A DNA stretch of 64,000 nt, from assembly GCA_030005635.1 (NCBI GenBank), contig JARUHP010000001.1, positions 124,001 through 188,000 on the forward strand. The letters run 5' to 3'. Positions within the stretch are counted from its first letter, which is position 1; each line of letters begins with the position of its first letter. Below are positions 1 through 7,028 of the stretch, one piece after another. Position numbers and translations under genes: made by a program. The notes under the pieces are model-generated. The model searched no databases, was not told where the DNA came from, and saw only the letters and a list, made by a program, of their open reading frames with translations. The DNA comes from Deltaproteobacteria bacterium IMCC39146 (GTDB lineage: Bacteria > Desulfobacterota > Desulfuromonadia > Desulfuromonadales > BM103).

Positions 1-1292
1 GCCACGAGGACTTCAGGCAGTTTTTCAGGAGACAGAGGTAAATAGCTTGCAGCGCAAGGCAACTCCACTGGTCGAGGGTCGATAACGACGACTTTGCCGC
101 CGTTGCGTACCGCCTGGCGAATGGCCAGGGCCAGCATTGGCCCTTCTGCCAGAGGGTCTGCACCAAAGAGGATTACCAGGTCGCTCTGACGGAGTTCTTC
201 CTGGCTGCGGACGTGCTTGCCAAGTTGGGCCGTCAAAGTCCGGGCGGCACGATCACGCCCCTGATGAGCTTCGAAAACAAGTTGCTGTGAACCGGTTGCT
301 TTAGCCCAATCGTGCAAAAGCACGCTGGCTTCAAAGCTCGAGCGGGAAGAACCGAGGAAAGCGACACTGTCCGGGCCGTGTTTGCTTGCGATTGCTGTAA
401 CCTGCTCACGGGCAGCAAGCAAGGCAGCATTAACAGTGACAGGCTGTCCGTCGAGGCGCCCCTGACGCGGTCGCTCCGGATGATTGACATGATCGTAACC
501 AAAGCGGCCGCGATCACAAATGAAGAAACCGTTGGTTTCCCGGTTGATACCGGCCTTGACCCGTTGCACCTCACGATAGCGACCACCGGGGACGGTGGCA
601 CAACCGAGGCTGCAGTGTGGGCAGATCGACGGTGCTTCCTGCAAATCCCAGAGCCGTGTCTTGAATCGGAACGGCTTGCTGGTCAAAACCCCGGTCGGAC
701 AGGCATCGATGATATTGCCGGAGAAGGGACTCTCTAAAGCACCTTCCCGGAAACGAGCGTACTGAATTCGGTTGCGCGAGCCAAAAACGCCGTAATCGGT
801 ACCGCCACAATAGTCACGATAGGTGCGCACGCAACGATAACAGGTGATACAGCGGTTCATCTCCTGCTGCACGAAGGGCCCCAGGTTCTGGTTGGTGAAG
901 GTGCACTTTTTGCCGCTATAGCGGCGGACACCATGACCGCCGGCCACAGTCATCTCCTGCAACTGACACTCGCCGCCTTCATCGCAGACCGGACAATCGT
1001 GGGGATGATTGGTCATGGCCCATTCGATGACATGCTCGCGCAACTCTATGGCATCGGGATCGGTCGACGAAACCACCATGCCGTCCTGAGCCTGGATCAT
1101 GCAGGCCATCTGCAAACCCTTGACCGGGCCATCGACAAACATCATGGCGCACAGACGACAGGACCCGACTGACCCCAGCGCTTCGTGGTAGCAGAAGTGG
1201 GGAATGATGATGTCGAGTTCGCGCGCAGCTTCGAGGACGTTGATCCCTTCTGGCACGGTCACTTCAAGGTTGTCGATAGTCAGTTTAGGCAT
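1..1292 (-). CDS. nuoG: NADH-quinone oxidoreductase subunit G (N-terminal part)
   Basis: Catalytic iron-sulfur subunit of the peripheral arm of respiratory Complex I, passing electrons from NuoF towards quinone. Reading leftwards from the ATG at 1292, the protein starts MPKLTIDNLEVTVPEG. It then shows a plant-type 2Fe-2S ferredoxin domain (Cys in HFCYHEALGSVGSCRLC), a His/Cys 4Fe-4S region (HDCPVCDEGGECQLQ), a second Cys set (CITCYRCVRTYRDYCGG), and CPHCSLGC at the start of a molybdopterin-oxidoreductase-like domain. About 430 codons are present and the C-terminus lies outside the window. It follows nuoF after a spacer of about 27 bp in the same direction, so it is the distal gene of the visible nuo operon. 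Identification is secure; only its end is unknown. Confidence 0.95.
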   Translation of the reverse strand, partial: MPKLTIDNLEVTVPEGINVLEAARELDIIIPHFCYHEALGSVGSCRLCAMMFVDGPVKGLQMACMIQAQDGMVVSSTDPDAIELREHVIEWAMTNHPHDCPVCDEGGECQLQEMTVAGGHGVRRYSGKKCTFTNQNLGPFVQQEMNRCITCYRCVRTYRDYCGGTDYGVFGSRNRIQYARFREGALESPFSGNIIDACPTGVLTSKPFRFKTRLWDLQEAPSICPHCSLGCATVPGGRYREVQRVKAGINRETNGFFICDRGRFGYDHVNHPERPRQGRLDGQPVTVNAALLAAREQVTAIASKHGPDSVAFLGSSRSSFEASVLLHDWAKATGSQQLVFEAHQGRDRAARTLTAQLGKHVRSQEELRQSDLVILFGADPLAEGPMLALAIRQAVRNGGKVVVIDPRPVELPCAASYLPLSPEKLPEVLV

Positions 1293-1300
1293 ATCAAACC

Positions 1301-1330
1301 GGTTGCTGGTTGCTGGTAACTAGTTACTGG
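1301..1330. repeat. Short degenerate tandem repeat at the nuoF/nuoG junction
   Basis: GGTTGCT-type words are repeated in tandem (ggttgctggttgctggtaac followed by tagttactgg). The repeat fills the spacer between nuoF and nuoG and runs over the nuoF stop codon. It resembles the simple-word repeats seen in other operon spacers here (3148-3253, 36713-36811, 52590-52644). No function can be assigned. Confidence 0.5.
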
Positions 1331-2597
1331 CGAAAGGACAACATCCTTTACGGATGTGATCCTTGATTTCATCTTCAAAGAGCCGCAACAGAGCTTCTAC
1401 CGGGCCCATGGCGCCTTCGGCCAGGGCGCAGAAAGAACGTCCCTTGATGTTTTTTACCTGGTCCTTGAGCATCGCCAGATCGTCGTTGGTGGCCTGGCCG
1501 AACTCGATTCGGTCGAGCAGCCAGGAAATGGTGGCCAGGCCATCTCGGCAAGGTGTGCACCAACCGCAGCTTTCGCGGGCGAAGAACTGGTTGAGATTGC
1601 GGGTTACTGCCACCATGCAGGTGTCTTCGTCAAAGACTGTCACGCCCGCTGTGCCGAGACGGCTCTCGACCTCTTCAAGAGGATTGAAATCCATCATCAC
1701 GTCAAGGTGATCGGCTGTCAGGTAGGGTGTTGACGCGCCACCCGGCAAACAGGCCTTGAACTTTTTGCCTCCCCGTACACCACCGCCAAAATCTTCCACG
1801 ACCTCACGCAGGGTGATGCCGAGGGGTAGCTCAAAACATTCGGGGCGGTTCAGGTGCCCGGACAGGCCAAAGAGCTTGGTTCCGGCACTCTCCGGATTCA
1901 GAGCCAGGTTCTGAAACCAGGCCGTGCCATGAGTCAGGATATGCGGCACGGTGGCCAGGGTTTCGACGTTGTTGACATTGGTCGGTCGCCCGAAGAGACC
2001 GCGTTGGGCCGGGAAAGGCGGCTTGGAACGTGGATTGGGCCGACGACCCTCGAGACCGTTGAGCTGAGAGGTCTCCTCGCCGAGGATGTAGCGCCCGGCA
2101 CTACCATGGACGTGCAGCTCGACGTCAAATCCGGAGCCAAGGATGTTTTTCCCCAGGTAGCCCACTTCGACCGCTTCTTCAATTGCCCGCTCAACCCGTT
2201 GGAAACAATCTTCGTAAGCGTAACGCAGGAAGATGTAACCGATCTGGGTCTGCAGGGCATAGGAGGCAATCGCCATCCCCTCGATCAGTTGATGGGGGTC
2301 GGCCAGCAACAGCTGGCGATCCTTATAAGTGCCCGGCTCCATCTCGTCACCGTTACAGACCAGGTATTTGTCTCCCGGTTGATCGGCCGGGAAAAAAGAC
2401 CATTTGATGCCGGTGGGGAAGCCTGCGCCGCCACGGCCACGGAGTCCGGAGCCCTTGATCAGCTCACAGACCTCTGCCGGCGTCATCTTCATCGCCGCGC
2501 GCAGGCCCTGGTAGCCACCGCTCTTCTCGTACTCGGGCAAGAGGACCGTCTCGTTTGACCGGCGATTTTTGAATAGAACCTGTGTATAGGCGTTCAT
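1320..2597 (-). CDS. nuoF: NADH-quinone oxidoreductase subunit F (NADH/FMN-binding)
   Basis: NADH dehydrogenase subunit of Complex I. It binds NADH and FMN and carries the 4Fe-4S cluster N3. At 425 aa it has the usual family length. Visible motifs are the glycine-rich NADH site GLRGRGGAGFPTGIKW near residue 50, the FMN/NADH region CNGDEMEPGTYKDR, an ILGEETSQLNGLEGRRPNPR segment, and the cluster motif ESCGWCTPCRDG near residue 345. It lies between nuoE and nuoG in the same direction. The ribosome-binding site before the ATG is weak (GCGAGTGCAACA), which may mean coupling to nuoE. Confidence 0.97.
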   Translation of the reverse strand: MNAYTQVLFKNRRSNETVLLPEYEKSGGYQGLRAAMKMTPAEVCELIKGSGLRGRGGAGFPTGIKWSFFPADQPGDKYLVCNGDEMEPGTYKDRQLLLADPHQLIEGMAIASYALQTQIGYIFLRYAYEDCFQRVERAIEEAVEVGYLGKNILGSGFDVELHVHGSAGRYILGEETSQLNGLEGRRPNPRSKPPFPAQRGLFGRPTNVNNVETLATVPHILTHGTAWFQNLALNPESAGTKLFGLSGHLNRPECFELPLGITLREVVEDFGGGVRGGKKFKACLPGGASTPYLTADHLDVMMDFNPLEEVESRLGTAGVTVFDEDTCMVAVTRNLNQFFARESCGWCTPCRDGLATISWLLDRIEFGQATNDDLAMLKDQVKNIKGRSFCALAEGAMGPVEALLRLFEDEIKDHIRKGCCPFASN

Positions 2598-2627
2598 TGT
2601 TGCACTCGCAAAGAAATTTTCCGATGG

Positions 2628-3128
2628 CTAAGCAAAAATTTCGGCCGCTACTGCGGCACGCTCCTTTTGCAGAATGTCATCAATCTTCTCGGTGGTCAGC
2701 AAGCCGTGCGTGGTAAAACCGATCATCATGGCCGGGGCATCACCACAGGCACCGAGACAGCAGGTTGGCAGCAGGGTGAAGATACCGTCAGTCGTTGTCT
2801 CGCCCAGGCCGATTCCCAAAGCTTTCTTCAGGTGCTCGGTGATCATCTCCGCACCGGTTGCCCAGCAGCAGATGGAATCACAGACATGGATGACCCGTTT
2901 GCCGACCTCCCGCCGGAAAATCTTATCGTAGAAAGTGGCCACCTCTTCAACTTCGATCGGCAGGACTCCGAGAGTTGCAGCCGTCAACAGCACTCCGTCA
3001 TCAGGCACCCAGCCATGATGCAATTGAATCGCCCGCAACAGATCGACGATCATCTCATGGGGGTGAGCAATCGCCGCTGCCTTGGCTTTGAAGCTGTCGA
3101 TCTGATTTTGAGGTAAAAATTCGGTCAT
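2628..3128 (-). CDS. nuoE: NADH-quinone oxidoreductase subunit E (2Fe-2S)
   Basis: Thioredoxin-fold 2Fe-2S subunit (cluster N1a) that works with NuoF in NADH oxidation. The 166-aa protein matches the family length. The four cluster cysteines are visible in HVCDSICCW and further on in LPTCCLGACGDAP. The helical N-terminus ends with the typical HHGWVPDD segment. It is separated from nuoBCD by an unusually long 131-bp spacer made of repeat-like sequence, and from nuoF by 30 bp. The start is the ATG at 3128. Confidence 0.96.
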   Translation of the reverse strand: MTEFLPQNQIDSFKAKAAAIAHPHEMIVDLLRAIQLHHGWVPDDGVLLTAATLGVLPIEVEEVATFYDKIFRREVGKRVIHVCDSICCWATGAEMITEHLKKALGIGLGETTTDGIFTLLPTCCLGACGDAPAMMIGFTTHGLLTTEKIDDILQKERAAVAAEIFA

Positions 3129-3147
3129 ATCAATTATGTCTAAAATT

Positions 3148-3253
3148 AACGCTGAGGCGCAGAGCCGCTGGAAGGCTCAAACCAATCTTTATTGTTTCAA
3201 CCCTAAAAAGTTTACTTTTTGTTTTTTTCTCTGCGTCTCCGTGTCTCCGCGTT
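3148..3253. repeat. Inverted repeat of GCGCAGAG-type words in the nuoBCD/nuoE spacer
   Basis: The left arm at 3148-3164 (aacgctgaggcgcagag) and right arm at 3229-3253 (ctctgcgtctccgtgtctcc then gcgtt) are inverted versions of one word family built from GCAGAG and GGAGAC units. A related word occurs at 26273-26297. The element sits inside the nuo operon and could form a large imperfect stem in the mRNA. I infer an old dispersed repeat, not a terminator, because the operon continues through it. Confidence 0.55.
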
Positions 3254-3259
3254 GAAAGA

Positions 3260-5650
3260 TTATCTGTCCAAGTCAGCCAATATGAAATCAATCGCCCCCA
3301 ACACCATGATCAGGTCAGAAATCATCCAACCCTTGGTGATCTTCGGGAACACCTGCATGTGGGCGAAGCTCGGGGTGCGGATGCGCAATCGATACGGTGT
3401 GTTGCCACCGTCGCTGACCACGTAGTAGCCGCACTCGCCTTTGCTCGACTCGATGCCGCGATAGCATTCCCCACGTGGAGGGGTAAGACCCTGAGCCACA
3501 TTCATAAAATGATGAATCAGAGATTCGATATCTTTTTTGCCGGCATTACGCTCCGGATAGACATAGCGCAGATCGTTACTCACATAAGGCCCGCCCGGCA
3601 TATCGGCCGCTGCCTGTTTAACGATGCGCAAACTCTGGCGCATTTCGTTGAGCCTCACCAGGTAACGGGCATAACTGCAGCCACCGGTTTCGGTAGGGAT
3701 TTCGAAGTCAAAGCGTTCGTAACCGGAATAGGGCATCTTCTTACGCAGATCCCACTCCAGTCCGCAGGCGCGCAGGTTGGCGCCGGACATTCCCCAGTCG
3801 ATCGCTTCGTCAAGGGTCGTGGCGCCAATGCCTTCGGTGCGCGCACGGAAGATCGGTCCGTTGGTCAGCATGCGGTCGAGCTCATCGATGCGTTTGTCAA
3901 AATCGCGAGTGAATATATCTACAGTTTGCTTCCAGCCATCGGGCAGGTCCATGGGTAGACCACCAACGCGAAGCCAGGCCGGGTGCATACGGCCACCGGT
4001 GATCTGCTCGATGATATCAAAGATTTTTTCCCGCGACTCGAAGGTGTAGAAGACCGGGGTCATGGCACCGACATCATGGGCGAAAGTGCCGAGCCAGACC
4101 AGGTGGTTGGACAGACGGAAGAGTTCGCAGAGCATGACCCGGATCACCTGGGCCCGCTCCGGGACCTCGACGCCGAGCATGGTCTCCAGTGGCAACAGGT
4201 AGGCGAGATTGTTTTGCACGCCGGAGAGGTAATCGATGCGGTCGGTGTAAGGGATGAACTGGTTCCAATGCTGACGTTCCGCGATCTTCTCAGCGCCACG
4301 ATGGTGGTAACCGAGATCGACATCAACATCCTCAACCTCTTCTCCATTGAGCTTGGCGACCAGGCGCAGAACGCCATGAGTTCCGGGATGGTGAGGCCCA
4401 AGATTGAGAATCATGGTTTCGTCGTCGACCCGCTCCATCTCCTTGCCGCTGAAGAAGCTCTCCGCATCACGCGGCACCATCTTCATTGCCGCTTCCGGTG
4501 TGAAGGGCTCCATCTCGGTTGCGCGAGAAACGTGGTCCTTGCGCAAGGGGTGGCCTTGCCAGTCGTGGGGCATGAGAATACGGCGCAGGTCGGGATGGCC
4601 TTTGAAGTCGATGCCGAACATGTCGTAGGCTTCGCGCTCATACCAGTTGGCCGTGGTCCAGACGTCGGTAATCGTCGGTGCAGTCGGTGTGTCTCCCTGC
4701 AGGGGGACCTTGACCCGCAGGTAGCCGGGGTCATCGAAGGACAAGAGATGGTAAACGAGCGTGAAATCGTGATCGGAACGTTTTTTACGTGCGCGCTCGT
4801 CGATTGCTGTCAGGTCTTCAAGGCGCCGGTATCGGGTCGGTGCCTGTTCCTTGAGGAAGCGCAGCAGCTCTGGAGCCGTCTCTGTGTCGGTCCAGAAGGT
4901 TGGCATATCAGCGCCCTTGGCGTCTTCACGCACCCGGTCACCAAAATGTTCGTGCAGGGTTTTACGCAGGTCTGGCGTTGAAGCGACAAAGTCAACGCGT
5001 GGCTGATCTGGCCGCCATAACTCTTCGGCACGGCTGCCCCAGAAACTCGGGGCCTGGGTGGATGTGCCGCGGTTCGGGCTGTTGCCGAAGCCTGGGCCAC
5101 GGGTGTCGCGGCTCTTGCTGACGCCGTCGATCAGCAGCGGTCCGTCTGTCCCCTCGCTGCCACCCTGCATGCCGAGCACCTTGCGGGCGGGTTGCTCATC
5201 TGCAGCGATCTTCTCCTGCAACATGATCAGACCCTGCAGAAAGGCTTCCGGACGTGGCGGACAACCTGGTACGTAAACATCGACCGGCAACACCTGGTTA
5301 ACACCCTGCATGACGCTGTAAACATCGTACATGCCACCGGAGTTTGCACAGCTGCCCATCGCCATAACCCACTTGGGGTTAGCCATCTGCTCGTAGACGC
5401 GCAACATGCTGGCGCCCATCTTTTTAAAAGGCGTTCCGGAAATGATCATCAGGTCGGCTTCACGCGGTGTGCTGCGCAAGACTTCGGCGCCGAAGCGGGC
5501 GATATCGAAGCGTGGCGTCATGCTGGTCATCATCTCGACGAAACAGCAAGAGAGGCCGAAGAACATCGGCCAGAGGCTGTTCTTACGCCCCCAGTTTATG
5601 GCATCGTCCAGGGTTGTCAGTATAACATTGGGTGGCAACTCTTCGTTCAT
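3260..5650 (-). CDS. nuoBCD: NADH-quinone oxidoreductase fused subunit B/C/D
   Basis: One 796-aa chain carries three Complex I subunits that form the quinone-reducing Q-module. Residues 1 to about 165 are NuoB, with the N2 cluster cysteines ([29 protein letters not shown]). A linker of about 50 residues follows. Then comes NuoC up to about residue 385, with its signature [20 protein letters not shown] and HPLRKD. From about residue 400 to the end it is NuoD, with [14 protein letters not shown] and [11 protein letters not shown]. NuoCD fusions are common; the three-way fusion is much rarer, and I recall it from Desulfuromonadales relatives. The ATG overlaps the nuoA stop by 4 bp (ATGA), indicating translational coupling. 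Confidence 0.96.
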   Translation of the reverse strand: MNEELPPNVILTTLDDAINWGRKNSLWPMFFGLSCCFVEMMTSMTPRFDIARFGAEVLRSTPREADLMIISGTPFKKMGASMLRVYEQMANPKWVMAMGSCANSGGMYDVYSVMQGVNQVLPVDVYVPGCPPRPEAFLQGLIMLQEKIAADEQPARKVLGMQGGSEGTDGPLLIDGVSKSRDTRGPGFGNSPNRGTSTQAPSFWGSRAEELWRPDQPRVDFVASTPDLRKTLHEHFGDRVREDAKGADMPTFWTDTETAPELLRFLKEQAPTRYRRLEDLTAIDERARKKRSDHDFTLVYHLLSFDDPGYLRVKVPLQGDTPTAPTITDVWTTANWYEREAYDMFGIDFKGHPDLRRILMPHDWQGHPLRKDHVSRATEMEPFTPEAAMKMVPRDAESFFSGKEMERVDDETMILNLGPHHPGTHGVLRLVAKLNGEEVEDVDVDLGYHHRGAEKIAERQHWNQFIPYTDRIDYLSGVQNNLAYLLPLETMLGVEVPERAQVIRVMLCELFRLSNHLVWLGTFAHDVGAMTPVFYTFESREKIFDIIEQITGGRMHPAWLRVGGLPMDLPDGWKQTVDIFTRDFDKRIDELDRMLTNGPIFRARTEGIGATTLDEAIDWGMSGANLRACGLEWDLRKKMPYSGYERFDFEIPTETGGCSYARYLVRLNEMRQSLRIVKQAAADMPGGPYVSNDLRYVYPERNAGKKDIESLIHHFMNVAQGLTPPRGECYRGIESSKGECGYYVVSDGGNTPYRLRIRTPSFAHMQVFPKITKGWMISDLIMVLGAIDFILADLDR

Positions 5651-6111
5651 GTTGCACTCCCCTGCGCTCTGCGCTGATCTTTCTGCGCTCTGCGCCGCTC
5701 ACGCTGCGCTCGCGGTTCCCAGTCGAGGGCGCCGGTTTTCCAGATATGGACCAGGCCAAGAAAGAGAATAAAGATGAAAAAGCAGACGTGGGCGAATCCG
5801 GACCAGCCAAGTCGATCAGATGCGACCGCCCAGGAGGCGACAAAGATGACCTCGACATCGAAAATAACAAAGAAGATTGCGACCAGGTAGAAAGGCACTG
5901 GTCCTTTGAGACGGGCATTGTCGAGGGGAAGGATCCCCGACTCGTAAGGTTCCTGCTTCTGCCGCGAGCGGGTCTTGTGGCCAATCCCCCAGGAAAGCAG
6001 CAGCAGGACAGCAACCAGGAAAACAGCTATACCGCTATAGATTCCCAGAGCCAGATAAGACTCGAAAGCTGGTGGTGCTACCATCAATTGTGAAGGGTTA
6101 GCGGGAGACAT
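5647..6111 (-). CDS. nuoA: NADH-quinone oxidoreductase subunit A
   Basis: Small membrane subunit of Complex I at the junction of peripheral and membrane arms. Three hydrophobic segments are visible, and the family motifs YESGILP and [17 protein letters not shown] identify it. I chose the ATG at 6111 (154 aa); an in-frame TTG at 6135 would add 8 residues and sits behind no clearer ribosome-binding site. The C-terminus is odd: a basic tail rich in R, A and Q, encoded by a direct DNA repeat (5662-5695). It is the first gene of the visible nuo operon, 112 bp downstream of rnhA. Confidence 0.93.
   Translation of the reverse strand: MSPANPSQLMVAPPAFESYLALGIYSGIAVFLVAVLLLLSWGIGHKTRSRQKQEPYESGILPLDNARLKGPVPFYLVAIFFVIFDVEVIFVASWAVASDRLGWSGFAHVCFFIFILFLGLVHIWKTGALDWEPRAQRERRRAQKDQRRAQGSAT
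5662..5695. repeat. Direct repeat encoding the NuoA C-terminal tail
   Basis: CTGCGCTCTGCGC occurs at 5662-5674 and again at 5683-5695, a 21-bp period equal to 7 codons. A third partial copy (CTGCGCTCGCG) follows at about 5704. Read on the minus strand it encodes the RRAQ-type repeats at the end of NuoA. The GCGCAGAG core resembles the spacer repeat at 3148-3253, so a repeat unit may have extended this reading frame. Confidence 0.6.
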
Positions 6112-6223
6112 AGGCTCAGTAAAATAACCTTCCAAAAGAATTAATCAAAACCATCACTCAGACTTTTTAAAGCCTCGAATCAGCCTAGCATAAAAACAGG
6201 CCAAGTCCATTGCGGGCACTCAT

Positions 6224-6682
6224 TCAAATACCGTTGCGTGCCGTCTCGATCGCGGCCCTTGCCAGGACATCACAGCGCTCGTTCTCATCGTGGCCATCGT
6301 GGCCGCGAACCCAGCACCACTCAACCTCGTGAGGTCCGGTCAGCTCCAGCAGGCGCTCCCAGAGATCCCGGTTGGCAACCGGCTTCTTCTGAGAATTCTT
6401 CCAGCCGCGTTTGACCCAGCCGTCGATCCACTCGGTCATGCCCTTTTTTACATACTGTGAATCAGTTGTTACCCTGACCCGACACGGCCGCTTCAAGGCT
6501 TCAAGGCCTGCGATTGCACCGAGCATTTCCATGCGATTATTGGTGGTCTCCGGATCATAGCCGGAGAACTCCTTCTCCTGCTCGCCGCAGCGCAGAATTG
6601 TTCCCCAGCCTCCCGGACCCGGGTTGCCCGAGCAGGCGCCATCGGAGAAGATTTCTACCTGTGTCTCTGCAGCGTTACTCAT
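6224..6682 (-). CDS. rnhA: Ribonuclease HI
   Basis: Degrades the RNA strand of RNA:DNA hybrids, for example Okazaki primers and R-loops. The 152-aa protein has the usual bacterial RNase HI length. The carboxylate tetrad is visible: Asp14 in [16 protein letters not shown], Glu in [10 protein letters not shown], Asp in TTDSQYV, and Asp in [12 protein letters not shown], with the catalytic-loop His in [10 protein letters not shown]. The handle region [16 protein letters not shown] is also present. It lies upstream of nuoA on the same strand. No terminator is obvious in the 112-bp gap, so read-through is possible. Confidence 0.97.
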   Translation of the reverse strand: MSNAAETQVEIFSDGACSGNPGPGGWGTILRCGEQEKEFSGYDPETTNNRMEMLGAIAGLEALKRPCRVRVTTDSQYVKKGMTEWIDGWVKRGWKNSQKKPVANRDLWERLLELTGPHEVEWCWVRGHDGHDENERCDVLARAAIETARNGI

Positions 6683-6877
6683 GTTTGATGCATTCCGATC
6701 TTATAAGGGGGACTATAATTGCCGCTGGCATTCTAACACAGCTTTTTCTGAAACTCAGCTATGTTGAAAGACTATACAAATTAAAATCATAAAAACTATT
6801 TTAATGAAGCAAAGCCCGTTGCTATGCCATGCCTTCAGAAGTCGCTCTGAAAGAATGGTTCTGGAGAAACGGGAAAA

Positions 6878-6903
6878 GCCCCTCTACAACAAAGCAGAAG
6901 GGC
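6878..6903 (-). terminator. Probable terminator downstream of the KaiC/PPDK-N gene
   Basis: On the minus strand GCCCTTCT and AGAGGGGC form an imperfect 8-bp stem with a 10-nt loop, followed by CTTTTCCC. It lies about 125 bp past the stop codon at 7029. The stretch 6683-7028 otherwise holds the palindrome at 6992-7008; I see no convincing gene in it. Confidence 0.5.
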
Positions 6904-6991
6904 CAACATCTTTGGGGCCGCTGACTCCGGCATCTTTGCCGTCACCAGAAGTTTTGCACTGTATATAAACCGGAAGATAACATCAACCAAG

Positions 6992-7008
6992 TTGTATACT
7001 GTATACAA
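6992..7008. promoter_or_regulatory. Perfect palindrome TTGTATAC-T-GTATACAA (operator-like)
   Basis: Two 8-bp arms are perfectly inverted around one central base. This form is typical of operators of FadR/VanR-type GntR repressors. It lies 20 bp past the stop of the 7029-9623 gene and about 310 bp upstream of rnhA. The gene it would control is unclear. No GntR-family regulator is encoded in the window. Confidence 0.5.
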
Positions 7009-7028
7009 TTTGAAAAGACCTGGACCCC

